Below, in pieces: positions 25,472-35,651 of a DNA stretch of 64,000 bases (positions within the stretch are counted from its first letter, which is position 1; the number at the start of each line of letters is the position of its first letter). Both the position numbers and the translations under genes were made by a program. The DNA is from Hybos culiciformis (Eukaryota > Arthropoda > Insecta > Diptera > Hybotidae), in NCBI GenBank assembly GCA_964007475.1, contig OZ023274.1, forward strand, positions 97,597,322 through 97,661,321. The letters are read 5' to 3'. Under the pieces are notes generated by a model that was not told the DNA's origin, searched no databases, and was given only the letters and a program-made list of their open reading frames with translations.

Positions 25472-26975
25472 GTTCAATTAACAGCATACATATAAAAATA
25501 ATTTGGTAATGGAAAACTAGAAAAACAAATTAAATGTTTTTTTAATTCACATTTTTTAAAGGATGTAGTTGTTCGATAAGAACATCAGAATTATAAACTT
25601 GTTCCCAAATTTAAAATCCATCTACTATTTTATTCAATTAATTTTTTGCTTTTAACGAGCAAATTTAAATATAAATAAAAAAAATTTATTGGATGAACTT
25701 TTATAGGCTTAATATATATCAGGAAACAAAAAATCGCATGCAGCCGCTGCTCTCATTCAGATTTCAAATCTTTTTACTTATTTGACAGCCGTGTATGCAT
25801 GAACCGAGCTTTATATTATTTTTGACATTTTTAAAGTTTTTCAAACTAATAAATGAAAAGCAAATTACTCTTGTAAGAGTAATGTTTACTGTAATGGCAA
25901 ATTTTTTTTTAGAAATAATTTAAAACGTTACATAAAAACTTAGAACACAATGTTAAATTATTTTAAAATTAAAAAATTATTGTTTCGCTTTAGAAAAAAT
26001 TAATAAACAAACTTTAGAATTTAAACTTTTATCTATTAAAATTAATTCATTGTTTGTCGAAATATTGTTGAAAAAAGTAAAATCTAATTGATGATAGCCA
26101 TACACTTGATTCTAGATATTAAGAAAATTTATTCGAATTTCTTTAGAGTATAGTAGAAAATTAATTATTAATTTTTACAAAATGTGAAATACCATTTTGT
26201 ATCGAAGAAATATTTCATTCAAAAATTATGTATATTTACGAAGAATAATGTATGTATTTATTTTAGAACGTATATAATATAATATTAAATTTATTAATTT
26301 AATAATGTAATATCTCAACAAAATATCGTTTCCTCAGATCAAGCAAATAGATTAAAAATTTATGACAAAAAAAATAATTAAAGCTAAAAATACGAATATT
26401 ATACCCTTATAAAATTAAATCAATTATTAAATAAAAAAAAAAAAATACGTTAAATTAAAAATAAATGTTTGAAATTTAATTCACTATCTAGTCAAATATT
26501 TTAGATATGCAATAAACTTTAGATTTTTTGCTTATCAATCATCATTGTGCATATGGCAGGTATTCAAAGTAAAGGAATTAAATAAGGAATTGGTGTATTC
26601 GCATTACCTTACATCAGAGATATAAATTATGAGATAATCAAATTGTGTAGTAAAAATGATATTAAATTTTTTATGAAAAAATGAACAACATAGTACACAA
26701 ATGGTTCTTAATCTTCTTTGTTGCACGGTTAAAAAAAAAAATTCCATAATAAAATTTTAAAAGTAACATTTTATTAAATGTAGGTTTTTCTTCTTTTTTT
26801 TCAAGTTATATTTAAAAATGTTAACGACCAGTTTGAGAAAACAAAAGAGAAGCTAGTCATTTTGACATTAGTTTCGAAATTTCGAAATTCAAAATAAAAA
26901 CTAAACGGAAACAGCTATGGTATGTGTGTGTTTCATTTTAATATTATTTTAAAGCTGTCATTGTCAAAAATATTT
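25472..26975. other. FBXO42 3' UTR and RpL27 upstream region
   Basis: A poly(A) signal for FBXO42 lies at 25674-25679. The rest is AT-rich. A perfect 16-base palindrome, TTTCGAAATTTCGAAA, sits at 26872-26887, about 90 bases before the RpL27 first exon. No gene recognised. Confidence 0.5.
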
Positions 26976-27002
26976 CTTTTCCGGTCGGCCATTAAAAAGA
27001 CC
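26976..27002 (+). promoter_or_regulatory. RpL27: RpL27 non-coding first exon with TOP-like start
   Basis: CTTTTCCGGTCGGCC begins with a C followed by pyrimidines, as expected for the 5' terminal oligopyrimidine start of ribosomal protein mRNAs, and ends at a strong donor, GTAAGT (27003). The paired acceptor is the pyrimidine tract and AG at 28122, 14 bases before the RpL27 ATG. The exact cap site is inferred. Confidence 0.65.
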
Positions 27003-28122
27003 GTAAGTGAAAATAAATTAAATATCTTTAAAAAATATTAAAAAAATTAATTTAATTAATAAAATTATGAATTTAATTAAAGAAGCTATTCGTTTTTAAA
27101 GAAACTAAATAGAATTTAATTTAAATGAAAGATTAATTTTAAATTTTAAATTTGTTTAAGAAAAAAAAAGAAAGAATAAACACGTGTGCAATCGCTAAGG
27201 CTGTGGTATTCTGTTTAGCAAAATTTAATTGCTGGGACTTGGGAGGGCCCTTGAAAAAAAAAATATATTTCTTGGGAATATTTAAAAAAAAAACTAATTA
27301 AATTTTGCCAAAATTAATAGCCTTGAAATTATTTCTCAATTTTTGATAATAAAATCGTGTGGAATTTTTTCTTTTTTTATTTTCATTTTGAGTTTCGTTT
27401 GAGTGAATTCCGGTTTGGTCCAAACGTCAAAAGCATGTTAAGAAATATTTTATCTTGTTAATAAATTCTTTTCTACTTTTTTTTTTTTTTTGCCTAGAAA
27501 ATGTCAATTTGGCCAAATATAAAAAAATTTTGATGACTGGACCACTCATTACCGAACCCACCCCCATTTATTCAATTTCTAAATATGAATTATTTCGTGA
27601 CCACGAAAAGCAAATAATAAATAACCTATTAAAATTTTTCACATCAATCAAACACCCATTCCGTCTTTTTTTTTCTTGAAGATATTTGACAATAAAAGCA
27701 ATGTAATCTTTATAATTTGTAAAATACCTACTAACAGGACGTTTATTCAATTGAATGAATTAATAATAGCCATGATTTTTTTTTTTTCATAATCCTAAAG
27801 ACGCATTTAAAAGACAATTAGGATTCAATAATTTGGTTTCGGCCATTGCGTTCGCGAAACAATAACAATTTCATACCTATAATAACTTTATAATTAAGAG
27901 AGTCATTAGACCAGGAAGAGTAGATAGGAGTATGTGTGCGTAATATGCGACAGAATAGACATTACGAATACCTACCTATTGTTAAGGTTACCTAAGTACG
28001 CCTGCCTACCAAGTAAATCATAAACTTATCGATCACATTTAGAAACCTTTTTTTGACCAATAATAAATCATCTTTCCAGTTTTATTGAATAATGTAATTA
28101 ATTATTATTTTTTTTTTTTTAG
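27003..28122 (+). other. RpL27 5' UTR intron
   Basis: A 1.12-kb intron between the TOP-type first exon and the coding exon. It holds a CACGTG E-box at 27181-27186 and a slightly G+C-richer patch at 27180-27250. No snoRNA with both boxes could be shown. The 74-codon frame at 27455-27679 is not a recognised protein. Confidence 0.55.
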
Positions 28123-28136
28123 AAATTCTCTTCAAG

Positions 28137-28544
28137 ATGAGAAAAATTATGAAATCTGGTAAAGTCGTTATCGTCCTTGCTGGACGTTACGCAGGACGTA
28201 AAGCTATAATTGTTAAAACATTCGATGATGGAACATCAGAAAAACAATTTGGACACGCATTAGTTGCTGGTATTGATCGTTATCCAAGAAAGGTAACAAA
28301 AAAAATGGGTAAAGCTAAATTGAAAAAAAAATCGAAAATAAAGCCATTCATCAAATTATTGAATTATAATCATTTAATGCCAACTAGATATACAGTTCAA
28401 GATATATCATTTGAGAAAGTTTCGGCAAAAGATTTAAAAGATCCAGCTAAAAGGAAGACACATCGTTTCCAAACCAGAGTTAAATTTGAATCAAGATATA
28501 AGGCTGGTAAAAATAAATGGTTCTTCCAGAAATTACGTTTCTAA
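28137..28544 (+). CDS. RpL27: 60S ribosomal protein L27 (eL27)
   Basis: Complete 135-residue protein in a single coding exon (136 in human). It carries [20 protein letters not shown] (KOW domain, residues about 6-26), the invariant [31 protein letters not shown] and the universal C terminus [12 protein letters not shown]. eL27 is a component of the large cytosolic ribosomal subunit. The start follows the acceptor at 28122 by 14 bases and is the first ATG of the exon. The N terminus reads MRKIMKSGK where most animals have MGK-x-MK-x-GK, so position 2 is Arg instead of Gly. A poly(A) signal, AATAAA, is at 28624. The gene converges on Rpn5. Confidence 0.97.
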   Translation: MRKIMKSGKVVIVLAGRYAGRKAIIVKTFDDGTSEKQFGHALVAGIDRYPRKVTKKMGKAKLKKKSKIKPFIKLLNYNHLMPTRYTVQDISFEKVSAKDLKDPAKRKTHRFQTRVKFESRYKAGKNKWFFQKLRF

Positions 28545-29197
28545 AGAAAAAAAAATTTTGAAATGTCATATTTGAACAATTTTTTTTTTTTTTGTAAATT
28601 AAGATTAACAGCAAAGAAGAACTAATAAAATTAATAAATGAAAATTATTTAAAAAAAAAATAATGTACTTAATTATTGTTATTAAGTTTTTCTTAAATTA
28701 GGTTCTTTTTAAACCTCGCTAAAAATGTAAAACTGGGATAGTAACACTGGACAATATAAATAGTGATTATTGGAAAATTAAAGCTGGGGCTCATACAAGG
28801 AAGCGTTTTATTTTTTATTTACATCAAAGATCTGTTCTTATCGTTCTTCATGAAAAATCAACTTACCGTCAATTGATCGCAAATCCCACTGACCAAGGTT
28901 ATGAAGTTCCGAGGTTATGAAATTCTTTTCGCTTATGACAGCTTTCAATTCTATTCAAATGAATTTATTCTTGAAATGTTGAAGCAAGTAAAGTCTATCT
29001 TTAACTTAAATAATATATGTTAGAAAATAAATTAAAATTTAATATGAGGAAGGAGTTTTTGGTGATTATTACGCGACAGCGGCGTAGAAAAAATTAGCTA
29101 CAAATTTTTTTCTACTATTTATATAAATAAATTTAATAACCAGCATTTTAAAAATGCTTAATGCATTTGAATGAGAAAAAATCTTTTATTTTGAATA
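28545..29197. other. Tail-to-tail region between RpL27 and Rpn5
   Basis: The 653 bp between the two stop codons hold poly(A) signals of RpL27 (28624, plus strand) and of Rpn5 (TTTATT at 29185-29190, so AATAAA on the minus strand). Nothing else recognised. Confidence 0.6.
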
Positions 29198-30979
29198 TTA
29201 TTCAACTTGATTAATAATAGCACATTCATTAATACATTCTTCCTTATTGATTAAATGACAGGTTTTGTTCACTAAATTCATTAATTTGCTAATATCGTGT
29301 GCCCAGTTGTTCAATATATCAGATGCGCCTTTTTTTGTTGAAAAATAAACAATTCCACATGGACGGTCAATTTTAACTTGAATGGTTCCTGAACTCGATA
29401 ATTTTGACAAATACTCTTCACATTTTTCTTTTGGCAAATTCAATAATTCACTCAAACGTTTTAAAGTAATTCTGATGTAATAATTTGAAATAATTCTGAT
29501 GTTATGCTCAATTAAACGATTTTTCAATTCTATCCAGCATTTTTTACCATGAGCTGTTTTTTGATTCATCACTTCGGATTTGTCTAATAATTCTTTTCCG
29601 AATTGCTCATTAAATGGTTCAAAATTAATCAGTTCTTTGCACATAAATAAACGAAGAATCTCTTTGTAAACAGGCATATCTTCAAGAATTTTACTTTTGG
29701 ATAAATGCAACATCATGTCTTGCTGTTCGTTATCGAAAGGTGACAAAATGCAGTACAAAACGGCTGCTTGCATGTTATTTAATTTCCTTGAACCTAAAAA
29801 TACGCAATTTATATTTAAGTCCTTTATTTTAAATGGTGTACGAAATTATGATAAGGAATCGTTAAGTTTTAACTAACTTCAAAATAAAACATTGATTAAA
29901 TCTAATTATGAAATAATAGGCCAATGCAATACATTTTGGAAAATGATTTTGAATATACCTAGGTATGACAATTTCTCTTCAATATTCTTCGAATATAACG
30001 TTCTTAGGCATATTTTTAAGCGGAAAAAATATTTTAAAATCAGATTCGATAACATTTTCAAATTTGTCATTTCTATCCTTTTTTTCCTAATGACCTATTA
30101 AATTTAATATTAAAAGAGATATACTCATTAATTTTTTATTTTACTCACTGGTACAATCAACGATTGCTTGATAATGCCGGGATGTTTTCAAAAATGATTG
30201 TTCTTGATCTAAAAGGATCATTAAGTTATAGTATTTTAATTTTAAATCTTGTTGCTCGGCATCGTCGAAAAATTTTAAACTGATTTTTTTCGCAATAATT
30301 TGTGTTCGTACATAATCCTCTTTGGCCAAACAGAGACGCATCTGTTCCAAAATTAATTCCACTTTTTCACGTTTTTCCATTGAACCGTAGGTTTCTACTT
30401 GCAATTCTTCCATAATTGCTGCCGCTCCAGCAATATCTGAGTTAGCTTCTCTTATTTCAGCTAAACGTTTTGTAAGACGTGCTCGTTCAACCTCAACATA
30501 AATTTTGCCTTCAGTAACTTGACGCAAAGTATCAATTAATTTCAATTTTATTTCTTCATTTGGAGTTTTGTCCACATAAGTGCAGCATTCCTGAACCATT
30601 TTACTGACAGCTTGTTTTAATTGTGACCGACGTTTGACCAGCAAAGAAATGTATTCATTTAATGAGTTCCAGTTTTGTGCTTCGAAGCAAATTTGAACAA
30701 TAGCAACCAAAATCCGAGAACAAGAAACCATGTCTGCACCTAATCTTGCCTAAAATTGAGAACAAAAAATTAATCATGCTACTGAATGAAATGAAAAACG
30801 AATTTTACTTGTTTTTCCAGTTGCATTAAAATCTCGATGGCTTCATGTAATTTATCTGGAGATGATTTAGCCAATTCCTTGGCCATTGGAATTTTCTCAT
30901 CACAAGCCCCCGAATAATCGACTTCCATTTTTTGTATGCGTCCATCATCATAATCTGGTGCTGGTCCTAAGTTATCCAT
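29198..30979 (-). CDS. Rpn5: 26S proteasome lid subunit Rpn5 (PSMD12)
   Basis: Three minus-strand coding exons: 30979-30809, 30749-30149 and 29793-29198. Their sum is 1368 bases, 455 residues, against 456 in human PSMD12. Exon 1 reads [12 protein letters not shown]; exon 2 the very conserved [49 protein letters not shown] and [17 protein letters not shown]; exon 3 [15 protein letters not shown], then [20 protein letters not shown] of the C-terminal PCI domain, and the closing [13 protein letters not shown]. Phases agree (0, then 1, with A before GTGAGT joined to GT). Rpn5 is a PCI-domain scaffold of the 19S regulatory lid. AATAAA lies only about eight bases after the stop, so the 3' UTR is probably very short unless a later site is used. 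Confidence 0.96.
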
Positions 30980-33900
30980 TTTTCTTTGCTTCGATAATTT
31001 ATTTTTTCAGAAATTTAAATTTTCACTTTGTTTTTATTTAAAAAATTTTCTTTAAAAAATTAGAAAATAATTTCCAATTTTTCCAGTGATATTTCTTTTC
31101 GTTTTTATTTTTGCCGAATCACACTAAGTGTTGCCAATAGAGTATATTATTAAAAAAGTATGATGCGGTTGTTGTTTGTATTCTCCCAACAAACTGTCTG
31201 GTTTCAGAGACTGTTTCTGACTTGATGTGAACCAGTGATGCCAGTACTCCAATAATTCAGAATTTAATTTTGGAAATTAAGTCCTAGTCCTAGCGGGTTA
31301 TGTCTTACATAAAAACAGTCTGGACTGATTTTAAAACCACCCTATGTTAAATTTTGTAAGATAGTGCGGGAGTTTCAATTAAGCCCGGTTTTCATGATCA
31401 AACTAAGTTGAGATCCAACACAACTTTGATCCAAGTTGACTTTGACACCCTGTTTACAAGATCAAAAAGAGCGTCCAAATCGATTTGGACAATGTGTACT
31501 TGGATCGTGAGAACTTATCTTAAATGTAAACAAATGAAGCTTATTTTCGACTTCAGCCACAGATACACAATATTGAAGGGCGACAATGCGTTGCGACATT
31601 CTAAACAGATGTGTATAAAATGTAAATAAAAATAAAAGCAAAAATAAAAAATTTATTTTTCCATTATTGCCATTTTTTTGTTTTGCTGCTGTATAAGTGT
31701 GCACTGTGTCGACTTTTATGGATTTTTTTCGTATTCGTATATACTTGGTCTTGGATTGAATTGGATCATCATTGGATGAATAAAAAATAAATGCGTTGTC
31801 TTACTTTATTTAAAACGCACAAGTAAAACTTAAGAAATTAAAAAACAAAAAAAAAATACTTTTTTGTTAAAATAAAAATTAATATTTTTATTTAAAAAAT
31901 TATTTTGTTTATAAATAAAAATAAAAACTTTACCTACCTTCCTTCCACCTACAAAACATATGAATTGGAAGGAAGATAGTATAATGGAAAACAGTGTTTA
32001 CTTTTAAAAAACATCAAATTTGTATTTTTTTATTTAAAAAAAAAAAGAAAATTTAAATCAAGACTAAAATAATTTTTTTTTTTAATGTTTCCTCAAATTT
32101 AACAAGATAAAAAAGGTAAGTTTTTTTTATTTATTAGATAAAATTATAGATTACAAAATTGCAGCCAGACAAAAAAAAAATGACATCATTGTTGCTAAAA
32201 TATTTTTTTTTTTTTTTCTTAAAACCTACCCCTACCTTTCTATTTTCCCAAAATTCAGACAGTTTCAGAGCAAGCTGATTGAATACGGAGATGGGTTGTA
32301 GGTTTTAAGAAAGCTGGGGATAGTTAGATGTTGTATTATAGATTATCTTTTTAGTTACGTAGGTATATTTATACTACACTACCTGAATGGAACTAAATTA
32401 AGTAGGTACTTACCTACCTACCTACCTATCTACTTATTTAAAAAAGATGCTAAATCTTTATTGTGTAGTTAGATACACTCACTTACCTATCCTTTCTTTA
32501 TTTCGTAGAAAAAAAGAATAAAAGAAGTTATACCTGCGCTACCTTAGCAAGTCAAAATACTTTTTCTGTAGGAGCTTAAAAAGGGATGGAAACTCATAAT
32601 GCCTCTTACATTAACTGCCTACTAAAGAAGTGGAAGATATAGAATAAATTGGGTTATTATGAAAATTAAGGAATTGATCGTAAAAGTTTTTTTTTTTTTT
32701 AATTTCAACAACGAATAGACAATTCTATTTTTATAAGCCTAATCAATGCATTAAAAGTTAAAAAAAAAGTTAGAATAGAAAAGGAAGTGTACAAATTTAT
32801 ATTAAAATTTAATTTTATATTTGTTTTTAAATCAAAACCTAAAACCGCAAATCAAAAGACCAGTTTTCCACATAAATCAATTTTTACCTGTTGACTTTGG
32901 GTTTTTTTCTAGCAGGTAACTTTTAAGATATTATTAGGTAGCTATTTCTTAATTTTTAAGCTTTTTACTTTTATTCTTTTTACTTATATTGAATATTACA
33001 AGAGTAATAAATTCATCCCATAGGTGCAAAAAATAAAAATTAAAAAAAATGAGATAAAAAATATTAAAATATATGAAATCACTACCCCATGGGGTAGGTA
33101 TTTGGTATTTTTTGTATGCAATGAATTACTCTAATTAGGTATGAGATTTCGCACATGTGTGTTAAAAGTTGTTTTAAATTTTGTCTGGAAGAAAGAACGT
33201 ACTAAGTATGTCTACCTTCATATTGTAAAATCTTCAAACCACTTGAAACATATTAAATACAGCTTATAAATGAAGAATTGAGCCCATTTTCAACATTTTT
33301 TTAGGTTTCTACAATCTACCCAAAGTATGAGCTCTGATCTGAAACTGAACTTGGTTGCGCATATTTTGGTATTCAAACGGTCTGTGTCGGATTAGTATTT
33401 TAGGGTATGAGGGACAGACGAATAGAAGGATGAACAATAAATTAATTATTATAATTATTATAATAAAACTTATTATTTTTCACGGCAACACTCTGTTGAA
33501 GCGTTGTTAAAAAGAATTTTGATGAAAATAACTTACTTTGCTCTTGAAAAGAATTAATTCTTATTATTAGTGATTAATTACTATATAACTTTATTCTTTG
33601 ACGTGTAAATTTTTATTAATTCTTGAAGCGTGAATGTTCAATAAATTAAGCATTTACTGATAATTAAAAAAATGTTAAAAAACCTAGAATTTGAAACTAA
33701 ATTGAAATTGATGTTAATGTTTTTTTTTCAATCTTTATTTTAGGATATTATTCCTTTAAATTTCAGTTTTGCTTCTTAGAATCGATATGAAAACAATATT
33801 ATAATTATAGCACATTAAAACATAAATTTTTTTGACCCCACATTTGTTTTCATTTGATGCTTTTTTTTTTGTTAGATATTGAGTGGGAGTCAAAACGCAT

Positions 33901-34486
33901 TTATAACACTTATAACTAATAGAAAAAAACCAACAATGGTCATCAATTTCGATTTCATTTTTATTATGTAAGTACGATGTGCATATTATCATAGAAGACT
34001 TTTTGGAAATAAATACCCACGCACTGAAAAACACTAAATTGCTTCCATGAGCGTAACAAAACTTTTTTTTTACTGTAGGTACTTTACTTTTTTTTTGTCA
34101 ACAAGTAGTTACTTAAATCTAATTTGGGAAAATAAAAGTTGGATTATAAATTAAAATATAACTTGTACGGTAGTATTATTTTTAGGATAAAAGAACGCAC
34201 AGTTTGTCAATTTAATACATACTTATATTTTATAACTGGAGACTTATTATTTTTCTGTAGAGTAAGTAAGACCACTTGTAGTTCGTTTTGTTCCTTAAAG
34301 TCAATTATTACTCTAATCTCCAATGTAATGTGGTCAAAATAATATTTATTAAAGAATTAAAAAGAGTGATTTGTATTGGGGTAATTCATTCTTATATAAA
34401 CAACGTACTTATTAGAAGATTTGAAACACCTGAACTATTGAGTGATTAGGAATCGTATGTATTTTAGTTTTATTATCTTTTCATTG
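30980..34486. other. Intergenic, Rpn5 promoter side; no gene seen
   Basis: Upstream of Rpn5 (minus strand). 31240-31800 is less AT-rich and contains repeated TGATCCAA/GATTTGG-like words, possibly a decayed element, but I could not define ends. 31937-31980 is an imperfect inverted repeat (CTACCTTCCTTCCA and its inverse, 13 of 14). 32411-32428 is a TACC microsatellite. No coding or RNA gene recognised. Confidence 0.5.
32218..32309. repeat. 92-bp inverted-repeat unit
   Basis: CTTAAAACCTAC at 32218-32229 is perfectly inverted at 32298-32309 (GTAGGTTTTAAG), enclosing about 68 bases. It could be a very small MITE; target duplication is not visible because the left flank is a T run. Confidence 0.5.
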
Positions 34487-34824
34487 GATAGATTGAATCT
34501 AGGCTAATTCATCGCCTAGCAATTTATCGCCAAGCAATTCATCGCCAGCAATTCATCGCCAGCAATTCATCGTCAAGCAATTCATCGTCAAAAAGTTCAT
34601 CGCCAAGCAATTCATCGCCAAGCAATTAATCGCCAGTAATTCATCGCCAGTAATTCATCGCCAGCAATTCATCGCCAGTAATTCATCGCCAGTAATTCAT
34701 CGCCAGCAATTCATCGCCAGTAATTCATCGCCAGCAATTCATCGCCAGTAATTCATCGCCAGTAATTCATCGCCAGCAATTCATCGCCAGTAATTCATCG
34801 CCAGCAATTCATCGCCAGCAATTC

Positions 34825-34928
34825 ATCGCCAGCAATTCATCGCCAAGCAATCCATCACCAGCAATTCATCGCCGCCGGCGGCGATGAATTGCTGGTGATG
34901 GATTGCTTGGCGATGAATTGCTGGCGAT
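34825..34928. repeat. Perfect 104-bp palindrome centred on GCCGCCGGCGGC
   Basis: The 52 bases on each side of the 34876/34877 boundary are exact inverse copies, without spacer. The centre, GCCGCCGGCGGC, is the most G+C-dense spot of the region. Arms include the diagnostic variants TGGCGATGAATTGC and GGATTGCTTGG. Uninterrupted palindromes of this length are unstable in replication and easily miscloned or misassembled. Confidence 0.85.
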
Positions 34929-34949
34929 TCATATTTTATGTTTTTTTTT

Positions 34950-35275
34950 TGGTTTCTTTTTTATATTTCGGCGAAAAAAAAATTTTGCCGACGAAAAATG
35001 TATGAAAATTTTGAGTGGCCATATCTGCAAAACGGGGCATTTCCGAGAAAAAAACTTTTCAATTTGTTGATTTGCGAACCGCCTCTACTTCCTCACCAAG
35101 TTTCTGCCACATCGGGCTAATTTTTTTTTTTTTATACCTATATTTCGGAAGCAAAAAAAATTTTCCATAGAAAAATGTATGAAAATTTTGAGGGGCCAAA
35201 TCTCCGAAACGGAGCATTTCCAAGAAAAAAGCTTCTGTATTTAGTAGTTTGGGCACCGCCTCTACCCAATCACCA
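34950..35275. repeat. Two diverged 176-bp units in the foldback spacer
   Basis: Both copies read ATATTTCGG, ATGTATGAAAATTTTGAG (34999 and 35175), a CGGGGCATTTCC/CGGAGCATTTCC core, AAGAAAAAA/AGAAAAAA and ACCGCCTCTAC, then the CACCAA that borders the arm. The copies differ by many substitutions, so the duplication is older than the inverted arms look. Confidence 0.75.
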
Positions 35276-35651
35276 ATTGGCGATGAATTGCTGGCGATGA
35301 ATTGCTGGCGATGAATTGCTGGCGATGAATTGCTGGCGATGAATTGCTGGCGATGAATTGCTGGCGATGAATTGCTGGCGATGAATTGCTGGCGATGAAT
35401 TGCTGGCGATGAATTACTGGCGATGAATTGCTGGCGATGAATTGCTGGCGATGAATTACTGGCGATGAATTGCTGGCGATGAATTACTGGCGATGAATTA
35501 CTGGCGATGAATTGCTTGGCGATGAATTGCTTGGCGGTGAACTTTTTGACGATGAATTGCTTGACGATGAATTGCTGGCGATGAATTGCTGGCGATGAAT
35601 TGATTCGCGATGAATTGCTAGGCGATGAATCAGCCGCTTACCGATAGATTG

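Larger units (their letters stand above)
34496..35642. mobile_element. Foldback-type element with 14-bp-repeat inverted arms
   Basis: Left arm (about 34507-34876) is an array of a 14-base unit, TTCATCGCCAGCAA, with 15-base variants; right arm (about 35276-35636) is the same array inverted. The variants occur in the same order counted from each end: CCTAGCAAT first, then CGTCAAGCAA, CGTCAAAAAGTTCA, then CCAAGCAA and the CCAGTAA types. A second, short inverted arm (34877-34928) is fused to the left arm. Between the arms lie two diverged copies of a 176-bp unit. The element is flanked by GATAGATTG at 34487-34495 and 35643-35651, a 9-base direct repeat. Arms of short tandem repeats plus a 9-bp duplication are the features of Drosophila foldback (FB) elements. 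No transposase gene is present. The class assignment is by analogy. Confidence 0.75.

Noticed and set aside
27533..27640. Box C/D snoRNA in the RpL27 intron (TTGATGA near 27531)
   Set aside because: A C-box-like word is present but no CTGA box at a suitable distance and no terminal stem was found.
31240..31800. Possible MITE upstream of Rpn5
   Set aside because: GATCCAA-like words recur on both sides but no terminal inverted repeats or target duplication could be defined.
34508..34876. CRISPR-like array
   Set aside because: The 14-bp units are head-to-tail without spacers and are mirrored by an inverted arm, in a eukaryotic genome.
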